Origin: Chryseobacterium aquifrigidense
GTDB lineage: Bacteria > Bacteroidota > Bacteroidia > Flavobacteriales > Weeksellaceae
Direction of reading: 5' to 3'
NCBI RefSeq assembly: GCF_006716485.1
Contig: NZ_VFPD01000002.1
Span: 124,001-188,000, forward strand
DNA: 64,000 nucleotides
The notes beneath the pieces are model-generated. The model worked only from the letters and a program-made list of their open reading frames with translations. It was not told the DNA's origin and did no database searches. The translations under genes and the position numbers were made by a program. This document shows, in pieces, positions 53,536 to 62,828 of this stretch (position 1 is its first letter; every line of letters starts with the position of its first letter).

Positions 53536-53646
53536 AGCACTGCGATTGAAAGGTTCATATTTAGAACTATCAAGTTAAATAAATATTGTGGTATTGAATT
53601 GATTTTTAGGGATTAAATATATTCTAGGCATAGAAGAAATACAATA

Positions 53647-53672
53647 AGCCCCGAAACAGTCTTATTCCGGGG
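53647..53672 (-). terminator. possible terminator of the gene at 53745
   Basis: GCCCCG / CGGGGC stem with a 14-base loop; the following T run on the minus strand is weak. Confidence 0.45.
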
Positions 53673-53744
53673 CCATGATATATAGATTGATGATGATGTT
53701 TATGGTTGGGTTGTTTTTGATGTCAGATAATATTTGATTGTTAA

Positions 53745-54641
53745 CTATCTGTAATCAATTCTGTTAGATTCTGTGTCTTCAAGTTGTTTAATGATAGATT
53801 CAGGAATCTCATCACTGTCAATGGGGAAACTGATGGAATCAGAAATAAAGTTTTTTCTGTCCGCTTTTCTGAAGATTTCAAACAAAGCAATCGGCTCCTG
53901 GTTGAAACTGATGCAGGTGCTTATGAAATGGATTTCGTGGAGTTTATAGTCCGGGTTCTTAAGTTTTTCTTTAATATCTTTTATCCTTGAAATAAAATGT
54001 CGCTGCCGGATAAAAGTATTGCTGTTCATGATGATAAAAACATAATCTGAATATGCGGTTAGTTTTCCAAAATATTTGTGATGATCACCACCGCTTCTTT
54101 CAATAAAATATTCTCCGGTTGTTTCCGATTTATATATTTCCATGGCAGAGCGCCATATACGGTCTTCTTTTGCCATTAATGGATTGTCAGGAAGATTTCT
54201 GTTATAAGAGTACCAGCAGCCTACCAGACGGTCTAAAAGAGCAGTATTCAGATTGACATTGTTCATATCAATTCTGAGATCATTAAAGTTAAATGCTTCC
54301 GTATTAGAATTGATGAAATCAATGTAATTGGAATATCCCAAAACCTTCACAATTAAACTCAGTTTGGCAAGATTGGGTCTGCTTAAAACAGCATTTTCAT
54401 TTTGTTTGAATTTCTTCAGCTTGTTGATAATCAGATGTTCATACAGATAATTTGTTCCCAGAAGGTCAGGTTCTCTTTTGATCTCTTTTTCTGAGTGATC
54501 ATTGATAATCAGCTCATTAAGTTCAGCAGTAATATACATCCATTCGGTTTTGGTAATATCTTCCCAATGGCTTTTCTTTAAGAATTGCCGGCTTAAGAAA
54601 TTCATGAGCTTCTCAAGATGCAGAATATCTTCCTTTTTCAT
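53745..54641 (-). CDS. hypothetical protein
   Basis: 298 residues, no signal peptide and no membrane helix. Helical N-terminal half (LEKLMNFLSRQFLKKSHW; KLSLIVKVLGYSNYIDFINS), beta-type C-terminal half (CWYSYNRNLPDNPLM, YFGKLTAYSDYVFIIMNSN). I recognise no domain. The gene stands alone, divergent from the Gly/Cys-tailed protein gene. Confidence 0.55.
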   Translation of the reverse strand: MKKEDILHLEKLMNFLSRQFLKKSHWEDITKTEWMYITAELNELIINDHSEKEIKREPDLLGTNYLYEHLIINKLKKFKQNENAVLSRPNLAKLSLIVKVLGYSNYIDFINSNTEAFNFNDLRIDMNNVNLNTALLDRLVGCWYSYNRNLPDNPLMAKEDRIWRSAMEIYKSETTGEYFIERSGGDHHKYFGKLTAYSDYVFIIMNSNTFIRQRHFISRIKDIKEKLKNPDYKLHEIHFISTCISFNQEPIALFEIFRKADRKNFISDSISFPIDSDEIPESIIKQLEDTESNRIDYR

Positions 54642-54754
54642 GGACTGTTTTATAAGACTAATTTAAGATTTTTATCAAACTAAAAAAGACTTTTGAGAGA
54701 TTTTTATATTTTAAAATCCATTGATATTTGAATAGAAAAACAAAATTCAAAACA

Positions 54755-55486
54755 ATGGAAACAAAAATGATAGTAAAAGATGAGTCCCTTTGGAGCAGGA
54801 TACAGGATTTTTCTATGGATGCTCCCGGTGTTGATTTCCCTTTCTCAAAAAAGCTTGCAAAAGAAGAAAGCTGGAGCCTTGATTTCGCAAGAAAAGCGAT
54901 TGAAGAGTATAAAAAGTTCGTTTATCTCTGTTGTATTCTTCCTCACGGAGCTTCTCCCAGTAAAATAGTGGATAAGGTATGGCATATGCATCTGATCTAC
55001 ACCCAGAATTATTGGGAGGAATTTTGTCCTCATATTTTAAAAAGAGCACTTCATCATCATCCTTCCAAAGGCGGCTATGCAGAAAAAGAAAGACATCAGA
55101 ATTGGTTTGAAGATACTTTAGCAGGTTATCGGCAGGTTTTCCAGCAGGAAGCGCCTGAAGAAATCTGGAAAGAGATTAAGAAAAAATCTAAAGTACAATC
55201 CTGGCTGAGAAAGATGACCTTTTTTGCTCCGGTATTTGTTTTACTGCTTTTATTCTCATGTACAGACAGAGATAGCTTTGCTGGCTTAATGGTCACTGGA
55301 GTCATATTTGGGATTATTTTCATCCTGGGAGTTATAGCTTCAGTAGTAGGAGATCATGAAGCCGCCGATCCGAACAGAAAGGATAAGCAAAACAATGACG
55401 GAGGAGGAAGTTGTGGCGGCTCAAGCTGCAGCGGTGGCGGAGGTTGTGGCGGAGGCTGCGGCGGTTGTGGAGGCTGCGGCGGATAA
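54755..55486 (+). CDS. GRDP-like protein with Gly/Cys-rich C-terminal tail
   Basis: 243 residues. The N-terminal half (about 5-140) has the glycine-rich-domain-protein-like pattern: FARKAIEEYKKFVYLCC, KIVDKVWHMHLIYTQNYWEEFC. Two membrane helices follow (MTFFAPVFVLLLLFSC; GLMVTGVIFGIIFILGVIASVV), then a tail (about 216-243) of Gly and Cys with little else: GGSCGGSSCSGGGGCGGGCG and onward. ATG 54755 is chosen; a TTG upstream would overlap the leader. Function unknown. Confidence 0.7.
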   Translation: METKMIVKDESLWSRIQDFSMDAPGVDFPFSKKLAKEESWSLDFARKAIEEYKKFVYLCCILPHGASPSKIVDKVWHMHLIYTQNYWEEFCPHILKRALHHHPSKGGYAEKERHQNWFEDTLAGYRQVFQQEAPEEIWKEIKKKSKVQSWLRKMTFFAPVFVLLLLFSCTDRDSFAGLMVTGVIFGIIFILGVIASVVGDHEAADPNRKDKQNNDGGGSCGGSSCSGGGGCGGGCGGCGGCGG

Positions 55487-55501
55487 TAAAAACTAAGCAT
55501 T

Positions 55502-55852
55502 ATGAAAAAAACCATCATTCATTCAGTTCCGGTTGTGATAAGCTTTATTTGGCTTATGGCAGTACCGCAGACATTTAATCCGATCATTCTTAAAGGACAT
55601 GACTTTTTGAAGTTCTATCTCATCCTGGTTCTCGGATTTTATGCTTCGCTTTTCATTCAAAATTTTTTGAAAGAAACATCTTCAGGAGCTACACTTTATT
55701 TCGCAGGATTTATTTTCTTGTTGGGAATTATCAAGCTGATCAGAGGAGTTATGCTGGGAAAACCTGTTGGATTTCTTGTGATGATCTTAATAGCAGAATG
55801 TATTGTTACATTGGTTTTTATCTCAAATCATGTTAATGAAAAGATAAAGTAA
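55502..55852 (+). CDS. four-helix membrane protein of unknown function
   Basis: 116 residues that are almost all hydrophobic helix (four segments: VPVVISFIWLMAVP; FYLILVLGFYASLFIQNF; TLYFAGFIFLLGIIKLI; GFLVMILIAECIVTLVFIS). It follows the Gly/Cys-tailed protein gene by 15 bases and is probably co-transcribed. Confidence 0.6.
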   Translation: MKKTIIHSVPVVISFIWLMAVPQTFNPIILKGHDFLKFYLILVLGFYASLFIQNFLKETSSGATLYFAGFIFLLGIIKLIRGVMLGKPVGFLVMILIAECIVTLVFISNHVNEKIK

Positions 55853-55870
55853 AATGTGCTGTTAAAAACA

Positions 55871-55896
55871 AACCCGAAACAAAAATGTTCCGGGCT
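55871..55896. terminator. terminator between the two small membrane protein genes
   Basis: CCCG..AAC / GTT..CGGG stem with a short loop, imperfect; between convergent genes. Confidence 0.4.
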
Positions 55897-55909
55897 TTAT
55901 AATGATTAA

Positions 55910-56119
55910 TTAAATCTCTTTTTTCTTTTCTTTTACTGGCTTATTGCCATATTTCCGAACCATAACGGAAGTCAGGACTACCAAAATAAGACTGATCGCG
56001 ATATTGGATTTTTCCGGATGTACAATGGCCTGATAAAAATTATAACCGAAAATAGCAGATACAACTGTAATCAGAATATTGTTTACATAAGCGTACTGGT
56101 TTTTTGCAGATGTTTTCAT
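55910..56119 (-). CDS. small two-helix membrane protein
   Basis: 69 residues: NILITVVSAIFGYNFYQAIV and IAISLILVVLTSVMV helices and a basic tail (KYGNKPVKEKKKE). No recognised family. Confidence 0.5.
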   Translation of the reverse strand: MKTSAKNQYAYVNNILITVVSAIFGYNFYQAIVHPEKSNIAISLILVVLTSVMVRKYGNKPVKEKKKEI

Positions 56120-56252
56120 AGTAGTATTTTTATTGTTATTTACTCAGTAAGTATGACAACATAAAAAACGTTACAGAAAAATTTTAAAAAAAATTATTTT
56201 CTTTAAAAAACAATCTCAATATACTTATAAACTCTTCATTCAAAAACTCACG

Positions 56253-56283
56253 TCCCGAAATCCCGAAATCCCGAATCCCGTAA
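56253..56283. repeat. short tandem repeat of an 8-base unit
   Basis: Four units based on TCCCGAAA (two full, one 7-base, one variant TCCCGTAA), just downstream of mnmA. A replication-slippage tract. Confidence 0.7.
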
Positions 56284-56302
56284 CACGAATCTCAAAAAAC
56301 TC

Positions 56303-57490
56303 TTACGAAATCACGCCGCTGCCGATCAGTTCTTCATCAATATACCATGAAGCAAACTGTCCTTCGGCAATAGCAGACTGAAGCTCGTCAAATTCAATAT
56401 AAAAGGCATCTTCAAACTGATAAAGAGTAGCCTTCTGCAAAGGCTGTCTGTACCTGAATCTGGCCATTACTTCCATAGATCCGCCATTTTGAAGCCGCAT
56501 GTCTTCACGAACCCAGTGCAGTTCTGAATTATCAATTTTCAGTGCTTTTTTATGAAGCCCAGGGAAATGGCTTCCTTCTCCTACGAAAAGGATGTTGTTT
56601 TCCATGTCTCTGGAGATAATAAAACAGCTTTCTTTGTGGCCGCCTATACCAAGACCCTTACTTTGTCCGATCGTGAAAAATTGGGCTCCCTGGTGTTTCC
56701 CGATTACTTTTCCGTCAGATTTTTTATAATTGATTTTTCTTGATAGAAATTCAAGTTCCTTTTCTTTGGATGAGAATTCAGGTTTTTCTTCCGAAAATAA
56801 AGGAGAATCTTTGAAAATTTCCACGATTTCCCCTTCGTTAGGTTTTAATTGCTGCTGTAAAAACTGTGGAAGGCTTACCTTTCCGATAAAACATAATCCC
56901 TGAGAATCTTTTTTATCTGCTGTTACCAGTCCGATTTCTTTCGCAATTTCTCTTACCTGAGGTTTTGTAAGTTCTCCGATAGGGAAGAGCGCTTTTGAAA
57001 GCTGATCCTGATTTAGCTGGCAAAGGAAATATGACTGATCTTTATTGTTGTCTTTTCCTGCCAGAAGGTGGAAAATTTCTTTACCGTTTTCATCAAAAGT
57101 AGAATTTACCCTTGCATAATGTCCTGTTGCTACCTTATCTGCACCTAAAGACATGGCGGTCTTCATAAAAACATCGAATTTTACTTCTCTGTTACACAAT
57201 ACATCAGGGTTGGGAGTTCTGCCTTTTTCGTATTCGGCAAACATATAGTCAACGATACGTTCCTTGTAAAGTTCACTCATGTCTATCACCTGGAAAGGAA
57301 TTCCAAGCTTTTGTGCTACCATCAGAGCATCATTACTGTCCTCAATCCAGGGACACTCGTCTTCTAATGTTACGGAAGCATCGTTCCAGTTTCTCATAAA
57401 TAAAGCCACTACTTCATGGCCTTGCTGCTGCAGCAAATACGCTGTAACACTAGAATCTACACCTCCGGAGAGGCCTACTACTACTTTCAT
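56303..57490 (-). CDS. mnmA: tRNA-specific 2-thiouridylase MnmA
   Basis: 395 residues. PP-loop [13 protein letters not shown] (about residues 8-20), the catalytic Cys pair in [14 protein letters not shown] (Cys near 101) and GLCFIGKV (Cys near 203), and C-terminal [14 protein letters not shown] segment. Makes s2U34 in Lys/Glu/Gln tRNAs. It pairs with MnmG (25357) in the same modification, though far apart. A -7 box lies upstream. Confidence 0.95.
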   Translation of the reverse strand: MKVVVGLSGGVDSSVTAYLLQQQGHEVVALFMRNWNDASVTLEDECPWIEDSNDALMVAQKLGIPFQVIDMSELYKERIVDYMFAEYEKGRTPNPDVLCNREVKFDVFMKTAMSLGADKVATGHYARVNSTFDENGKEIFHLLAGKDNNKDQSYFLCQLNQDQLSKALFPIGELTKPQVREIAKEIGLVTADKKDSQGLCFIGKVSLPQFLQQQLKPNEGEIVEIFKDSPLFSEEKPEFSSKEKELEFLSRKINYKKSDGKVIGKHQGAQFFTIGQSKGLGIGGHKESCFIISRDMENNILFVGEGSHFPGLHKKALKIDNSELHWVREDMRLQNGGSMEVMARFRYRQPLQKATLYQFEDAFYIEFDELQSAIAEGQFASWYIDEELIGSGVIS

Positions 57491-57540
57491 TGTATTTCAA
57501 TTTTACGAAACTCTTAACGGGAGTTCTTAGTTTGATGCCG

Positions 57541-57548
57541 CAAAAATA
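57541..57548 (-). promoter_or_regulatory. -7 box TATTTTTG of mnmA
   Basis: Minus-strand TATTTTTG fits TAnnTTTG; 51 bases before the mnmA start. Confidence 0.45.
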
Positions 57549-57682
57549 CAACTAAATAAATTCGTAAAAAAACCATAATTTTAAACATTGATAAAAACGA
57601 TAGCGTATTAAGCTCTTTTTTATCAACCTCTCTACAGCCGGAAACAGATGAGAACATAACTTTAAAAACAAAAATATTACAT

Positions 57683-58210
57683 ATGAAAAAGTTTATTATT
57701 TCTATGATGCTGATAAGCTCAGGATCAGTATTTTCCCAAATTTCCGTAGGTACACCCGTGCAGGAAACCAGTAAGTGGACTTTTGGAGGAGGTATAGGAC
57801 TAGGGTTTGGAAGCAACAGTGCGTTTAATTTGTCTGCATCACCAAGAGTAGGTTACAGGTTTACCAATGATTTCGAAGGAGGAGTAGTGGGAACCGTGTC
57901 CTGGCAGACCTCTGATTATTATAAATCCACCATGTTTGGAGTGGGTCCTTTTGTAAATTACTACTTCGCCAGATCATTTTATGTAGGAGCCAACTATCAG
58001 CATTATTTTGTTGATTATAAAGATAAATATTATGATTACAAGTACAATACGGAAGAAAACGCATTGTATCTGGGCGGAGGATATATGCAGCGAATTGGAA
58101 ACAATTCTTTTATGCAGCTGGGGTTGATGTATAACGTGCTTTGGAAGCAGAATTCCAGTGTGTTTTCCAGCGGTCTGATCCCGAATATTGGTTTTGTGGT
58201 AGGACTTTAA
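57683..58210 (+). CDS. outer membrane beta-barrel protein
   Basis: 175 residues with signal peptide (MKKFIISMMLISSGSVFSQ). Alternating hydrophobic beta strands with many Gly and aromatic residues (WTFGGGIGLGFG, VGPFVNYYFA, VGANYQHYFVDY, GFVVGL at the end) form a small OmpA/OmpW-like barrel. A terminator follows. Confidence 0.75.
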   Translation: MKKFIISMMLISSGSVFSQISVGTPVQETSKWTFGGGIGLGFGSNSAFNLSASPRVGYRFTNDFEGGVVGTVSWQTSDYYKSTMFGVGPFVNYYFARSFYVGANYQHYFVDYKDKYYDYKYNTEENALYLGGGYMQRIGNNSFMQLGLMYNVLWKQNSSVFSSGLIPNIGFVVGL

Positions 58211-58230
58211 TGCCTGACTCATCAAGGAAC

Positions 58231-58242
58231 GGACTTTAGCCC
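58231..58242. repeat. GGCTTTAGCCC-type short palindromic repeat, copy 1
   Basis: Reads GGACTTTAGCCC; a related motif GGCTTTAGCCC lies 37 bases further on. Such GGCTAAAGCC-like elements recur in intergenic regions of this group. Confidence 0.4.
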
Positions 58243-58267
58243 GTTTAATCAGAAAAAAAATTCATTC

Positions 58268-58278
58268 GGCTTTAGCCC
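58268..58278. repeat. GGCTTTAGCCC-type short palindromic repeat, copy 2
   Basis: Reads GGCTTTAGCCC. A weaker related AGCTAAAGCT is at 616-625. Confidence 0.4.
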
Positions 58279-58292
58279 AAACTTATAAAAAC

Positions 58293-58323
58293 AAAAATCC
58301 CCGGAAAATTTCCCGGGGATTTT
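58293..58323. terminator. bidirectional terminator between barrel protein and clpC
   Basis: Arms AAAATCCCCGG / CCGGGGATTTT with an 8-base loop and a T-rich flank. Confidence 0.8.
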
Positions 58324-58351
58324 CTATTTGAAAATTAAATTATTTATTCAA

Positions 58352-60889
58352 TTATGATTGAGAAGATTTCTCAGCAGCCGATTTTTTCGTTTTCTGCGTT
58401 TTCCCGATCAATCCGTCTTTTGCTTCATTAAGATCAAGAATTACAGTTTCTCCTTCGCTCAATTGCTTGTTTACCAGCATTTCTGCCAATAAGTCCTCAA
58501 TATACTTCTGGATGGCCCGTTTCAATGGTCTTGCTCCGAAATCTTTATCCCATCCTTTTTCAGAAATAAAGTCTTTGGCTTCTTCAGTAAGATCTACTTT
58601 ATATCCTAGTTTTTCAAGTCTGCCATAAAGTTTATTCAGTTCAATATCAATAATTTTCTTGATATCATCCTGTACAAGAGAGTTGAAGATCACGATATCA
58701 TCAATTCTGTTCAAGAATTCCGGTGCAAATGCTTTTTTAAGGGCATTTTCAATGGTACTTCTTGCTCTTGAGTCCGAAGTCGTTTTCTTCGCAGAAGTTC
58801 CGAATCCTACACCGTCTCCGAAGTCTTTAAGATCTCTTGTTCCGATGTTTGAAGTCAGAATAATAATGGTATTTCTGAAATCAATTTTTCTTCCTAAACT
58901 GTCTGTAACGTGTCCTTCATCCAAAATCTGCAACAGAATATTGAATACATCAGGGTGAGCTTTTTCAATCTCATCCAAAAGAACCACTGCGTAAGGCTTT
59001 CTTCTTACAGCTTCTGTCAGCTGACCACCTTCTTCGTATCCTACATATCCCGGAGGCGCACCTACTAATCTTGACACCGCAAATTTCTCCATGTATTCAC
59101 TCATGTCAATTCTGATCAGAGATTCATCGGATTCAAAAAGTTCTCTTGCCATTACCTTCGCCAATTCGGTTTTACCAACCCCGGTTGTTCCAAGGAAAAT
59201 AAAAGTACCGATAGGACGGTTAGGATCTTTAAGACCTGCTCTGTTTCTTTGAATTGCTTTCACAACCTTTTTCACGGCATCTTCCTGGCCAATCACTTTT
59301 CCGTTCAGCTTCTCGTCCATTTGGGCAAGTTTGTCAAGCTCGTTCTTACCAACTTTCGTTACAGGAACTCCACTCATCATAGAAACTACTTCCGCTACAT
59401 TTTCCTCCGTTACGGTTTCTTTTTTCTCTTTTACATCCTTATCCCATTTTTCCTGAGCCGAATTCAGTTCCATCTGAAGACGTTCTTCCTCATCTTTCAG
59501 CTTTCTTGCTTCAAGGTAGTCCTGAGCTTTTACGGCCTTCTGTTTCAGTTCTTTGATGTCTTCAATTTTCTTTTCAAAATCAATGATTTCAGTAGGAACT
59601 TTCATGTTTTTAATATAAACACGGGATCCTGCTTCGTCCATTGCATCAATTGCTTTGTCCGGAAGAAAACGGTCTGTAATATATCTCGATGTCAGATTGA
59701 CACAAGCCAGGATAGCTTCTGGAGTATAGATTACATTGTGATGTTCCTCATATTTATCTTTGATCTGGTTCAAGATCTGAACAGTTTCATCAATAGATGT
59801 AGGTTCCACCATTACTTTCTGGAATCTTCTTTCTAAAGCTCCGTCTTTTTCAATATACTGACGGTATTCATCCAGGGTAGTGGCCCCGATGCATTGAATT
59901 TCTCCTCTTGCCAAAGCAGGTTTGAACATATTGGAAGCATCTAAACTTCCCGTAGAACTTCCTGCTCCCACAATGGTATGAAGCTCATCAATAAATAAGA
60001 TGACATCTCTGTTTTTTTCCAGTTCCGTCATAATGGCCTTCATTCTTTCCTCAAACTGACCACGGTACTTTGTTCCTGCAACCAAACTTGCAAGATCTAA
60101 AGTGATCACACGTTTTCCATAAAGAACTCTGGACACTTTTTTCTGTTGAATTCTTAATGCTAAACCTTCAGCGATAGCAGATTTACCAACTCCCGGCTCC
60201 CCGATAAGAAGCGGGTTGTTCTTCTTTCTACGTGATAAGATCTGAGAAACTCTCTCAATTTCTTTTTCACGGCCAATCACTGGGTCCAGTTTTCCATCTC
60301 TGGCCAAAGAAGTAAGGTCTCTACCAAAGTTATCCAACGTAGGCGTTTTACTTTTTGCAGAACCTAGATTTCCTGTAGGCTTTCTCATTTGCTCAAATTC
60401 TTCTCTCTCATCATCATCATCATAAGCACTCATCTGAGGAGACTGCCCTGAATTTTTAAGCATAGTCTGGTATTCTCTTGAAACTCCTTCGTAGTCGATG
60501 TCATAAGCTCCCAGAATATTTGAAGTAGGGTCCTCATATTTATAAAGAATACCTAAAAGCAGGTGAACGGTATTAATTTCATTGCTTTTATACTGTCGGC
60601 ATTCTAACTCTGCACGTTTGATCGCATGATCTGCCATCTTAGTGAAAGAAATATTGGTAACCTCCTCAGAAATAGGATTAAGACTTGCTGTATTTAGAGT
60701 TTCAATTTTTCTTCTGATTTGTGTTAAATCCGCATTAAGGTTTTGAAGGATTTCTTTTGCAGAGTTTTCCGTTTTTATAATACCTAAAAGTAGATGTTCT
60801 GTATTAAGAAATTCACTTTTCAGCCTTTTAGCTTCGCTTTTGCTTTGTTTGAACACCTGGCTCAAACCTTGTGAAAACTTATAATCCAT
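58352..60889 (-). CDS. clpC: ATP-dependent Clp protease ATPase subunit ClpC
   Basis: 845 residues from MDYKFSQGLSQVF. Clp N-domain (about 1-145), AAA1 with GEPGVGKSA, a UVR-type coiled segment (KAVKAQDYLEARKLKDEEERL), AAA2 with GTTGVGKTEL and GGQLTEAVRRKPYAVVLLDEIEKAHPDVF. C-terminal extension Lys/Ser-rich. Unfolds proteins for ClpP. ATG 60889 is chosen because it begins the conserved N-domain; 60901 is an alternative. No CtsR/McsAB, as usual in Bacteroidetes. Confidence 0.94.
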   Translation of the reverse strand: MDYKFSQGLSQVFKQSKSEAKRLKSEFLNTEHLLLGIIKTENSAKEILQNLNADLTQIRRKIETLNTASLNPISEEVTNISFTKMADHAIKRAELECRQYKSNEINTVHLLLGILYKYEDPTSNILGAYDIDYEGVSREYQTMLKNSGQSPQMSAYDDDDEREEFEQMRKPTGNLGSAKSKTPTLDNFGRDLTSLARDGKLDPVIGREKEIERVSQILSRRKKNNPLLIGEPGVGKSAIAEGLALRIQQKKVSRVLYGKRVITLDLASLVAGTKYRGQFEERMKAIMTELEKNRDVILFIDELHTIVGAGSSTGSLDASNMFKPALARGEIQCIGATTLDEYRQYIEKDGALERRFQKVMVEPTSIDETVQILNQIKDKYEEHHNVIYTPEAILACVNLTSRYITDRFLPDKAIDAMDEAGSRVYIKNMKVPTEIIDFEKKIEDIKELKQKAVKAQDYLEARKLKDEEERLQMELNSAQEKWDKDVKEKKETVTEENVAEVVSMMSGVPVTKVGKNELDKLAQMDEKLNGKVIGQEDAVKKVVKAIQRNRAGLKDPNRPIGTFIFLGTTGVGKTELAKVMARELFESDESLIRIDMSEYMEKFAVSRLVGAPPGYVGYEEGGQLTEAVRRKPYAVVLLDEIEKAHPDVFNILLQILDEGHVTDSLGRKIDFRNTIIILTSNIGTRDLKDFGDGVGFGTSAKKTTSDSRARSTIENALKKAFAPEFLNRIDDIVIFNSLVQDDIKKIIDIELNKLYGRLEKLGYKVDLTEEAKDFISEKGWDKDFGARPLKRAIQKYIEDLLAEMLVNKQLSEGETVILDLNEAKDGLIGKTQKTKKSAAEKSSQS

Positions 60890-61013
60890 AATATATCTCA
60901 TTAGAACAAAGGCAACATTACCTTTTATTCATTATCTAAATTACAAATATTTTACCAAAAATCAATTAATGACTTTATGGCAGAAAAAATTTTATTATCT
61001 TATTGAAAATGAT

Positions 61014-61021
61014 TAAGTTTG
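61014..61021 (+). promoter_or_regulatory. -7 box TAAGTTTG upstream of the SemiSWEET-like gene
   Basis: Perfect TAnnTTTG match, 19 bases before the ATG at 61041. Probably serves the two-gene unit with the GT4 glycosyltransferase. Confidence 0.45.
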
Positions 61022-61040
61022 TTATCCTTAAATTTTCCCC

Positions 61041-61265
61041 ATGAATACTGAAATTACTAATTACATCGGTTATTCTGCTTCTCTTTTTATCGTATTGAGT
61101 TTCATATTGAAAGATGTAAGAAAAATCAGAGTGGTTAACATGATTGGCTGTTTTTGTTTTGTCATTTATGGTATATTTAATGGAATGCTTTGGCCGGTTA
61201 TCATACCAAACGGGCTTATTTGTTTCATTCAAATCTATTATTTAATATTAGACAAAAAAGATTGA
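61041..61265 (+). CDS. SemiSWEET/YgjV-like three-helix membrane protein
   Basis: 74 residues, three membrane helices (YIGYSASLFIVLSFIL; VVNMIGCFCFVIYGIFNG; VIIPNGLICFIQIYYLIL). It lies near the SemiSWEET/YgjV half-transporter group of Bacteroidetes small proteins. It may move a sugar, but that is untested. Its stop codon overlaps the ATG of the glycosyltransferase, so the two are translationally coupled. Confidence 0.65.
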   Translation: MNTEITNYIGYSASLFIVLSFILKDVRKIRVVNMIGCFCFVIYGIFNGMLWPVIIPNGLICFIQIYYLILDKKD

Positions 61266-62362
61266 TGAGGAAAAAAATTATTACTTCTGCTTTTAGTAAT
61301 CTGTATACTGACCAACGGATAGAGAAGGTGTGCAAAACCCTTTTTGACAACGGATATTCCATAGATCTGATTGGTAACGACTGGGAGGGAAACGAAAAAA
61401 TGGAGCGTCCTTACTCTTTTTCCAGGATTAGCTTAAAGTCTGAAAGTCTGAAGACTGCTTATTTTGAGTTCAACTGGAAATTATATAAAGAACTGAAGAA
61501 AAAAGCGGACAAAGATACGATCCTTCATGCCAATGACATCGATGCACTTCTGCCAAATTATCTGATTGCTAAAAAACTGAACATTCCCTTGGTGTTTGAC
61601 AGCCATGAAATTTTCACAGAAATGCCATCCGTCCAAAACAGATTTTCACAGAAATTCTGGAGATTGCTCGAAAGAAAGCTGGTTCCCCATATGGAACTGA
61701 TGATGACAGAAAGCGAAAGCTATGCAGAATGGTTTCATGAGCAATATAATGTGAATCCAGTAGTGGTAAGGAATATTCCGAGAAAAATTCTTACTGCACC
61801 TGAAATTCCTGAAAATCATCCGAAAATTATTTTATATCAGGGAGCAATTAATCAATCCAGAGGAATAGAAAAAATGATTGCTGCCATGCATCATATTAAA
61901 GATGCTGTCTTGAAAATTGCAGGTGATGGACCAAAGAAAAGAGACTATGAGGAACTTGTTATTCAGGAAAAACTGCAGGATAAAGTATTTTTCCTGGGTA
62001 AACTGAAACCGGAAAATCTCAGAGAAATCACCAAAACTGCTGATGTGGGATTCAGTCTTGAGGAAAACAATGGGGTAAGCTATTATTATTCGCTTCCTAA
62101 TAAGGTTTGTGATTATATCCAGTCGAGAGTACCGCTTGTGATGATTAATTTTCCAGAAATGCAAAGGATAAAAAATCAGTTTAATGTAGGTGAAATTATT
62201 CCGGATCATCAGCCTGAAACCATTGAGAAAGCAATTAATCTTGTTCTTCAGAGAGGAAGACAGCATTATCAAAGCGAATTGAATAAGGCAGCAGATGTCT
62301 TTTGCTGGGAGAATGAAGAAAGAAAAATTCTGCAGCTTTTTGAAAAAGCCTCGCGTAAATAA
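61265..62362 (+). CDS. glycosyltransferase, family 4 type
   Basis: 365 residues from MRKKIITSAFSNL. GT-B fold with VFDSHEIFTEMP, then ILYQGAINQSRGIEKMIAAM, LKIAGDGPKKRDYEEL, and the donor region VGFSLEENNGVSYYYSLPNKVCDYIQSRVPLVMIN. Sugar and acceptor unknown. The ATG overlaps the stop of the upstream small membrane protein. Confidence 0.86.
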   Translation: MRKKIITSAFSNLYTDQRIEKVCKTLFDNGYSIDLIGNDWEGNEKMERPYSFSRISLKSESLKTAYFEFNWKLYKELKKKADKDTILHANDIDALLPNYLIAKKLNIPLVFDSHEIFTEMPSVQNRFSQKFWRLLERKLVPHMELMMTESESYAEWFHEQYNVNPVVVRNIPRKILTAPEIPENHPKIILYQGAINQSRGIEKMIAAMHHIKDAVLKIAGDGPKKRDYEELVIQEKLQDKVFFLGKLKPENLREITKTADVGFSLEENNGVSYYYSLPNKVCDYIQSRVPLVMINFPEMQRIKNQFNVGEIIPDHQPETIEKAINLVLQRGRQHYQSELNKAADVFCWENEERKILQLFEKASRK

Positions 62363-62378
62363 ATTTTACAAAATTGGT

Positions 62379-62386
62379 TATCTTTG
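62379..62386 (+). promoter_or_regulatory. -7 box TATCTTTG of sufE
   Basis: Perfect TAnnTTTG, 20 bases before the sufE ATG. Confidence 0.55.
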
Positions 62387-62406
62387 CAAAAGAAATTTGA
62401 TTTAAA

Positions 62407-62826
62407 ATGACCATTAAAGAAAAACAGCAGGAAATAATAGATGAATTCGCTTTTCTTGACGATTGGGAGCAGAAGTATGAATACATCATTGATCTTGGAA
62501 AAGAACTGAAAGGTTTAGCTGAAGATAAGAAAACAGAAGAAAATCTGATTAAAGGCTGCCAGAGCAAAGTTTGGATTGATGCTGAATTTAAAGAAGGAAA
62601 ACTTTTCTTTAATGCAGATTCTGATGGTATTTTACCCAAAGGTATCGTTTCTCTTTTAGTAAGTATTTATAGTGGACATTCCACACAGGAAATTCTGGAT
62701 TCTGATTTTGATTTTATCGGAGAAATAGGGCTACAGGAATTTCTTTCACCTTCCAGAGCTAACGGGCTTATGGCGATGACCAAGCAGATCAAGTTTTATG
62801 CAGTTGCTTACCAACTGAAATCATAA
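62407..62826 (+). CDS. sufE: SufE-family cysteine desulfurase activator
   Basis: 139 residues. WEQKYEYIIDLGKEL, the sulfur-accepting Cys in LIKGCQSKVWI (about residue 57) and LSPSRANGLMAM are family hallmarks. It accepts sulfane sulfur from the SufS desulfurase for Fe-S assembly. The suf operon itself is not in view. The GT9 gene follows 2 bases later. Confidence 0.93.
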   Translation: MTIKEKQQEIIDEFAFLDDWEQKYEYIIDLGKELKGLAEDKKTEENLIKGCQSKVWIDAEFKEGKLFFNADSDGILPKGIVSLLVSIYSGHSTQEILDSDFDFIGEIGLQEFLSPSRANGLMAMTKQIKFYAVAYQLKS

Positions 62827-62828
62827 CC

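Noticed and set aside
53647..53672. A strong terminator call for the gene at 53745
   Set aside because: Kept only as a weak feature, since the T run is poor.
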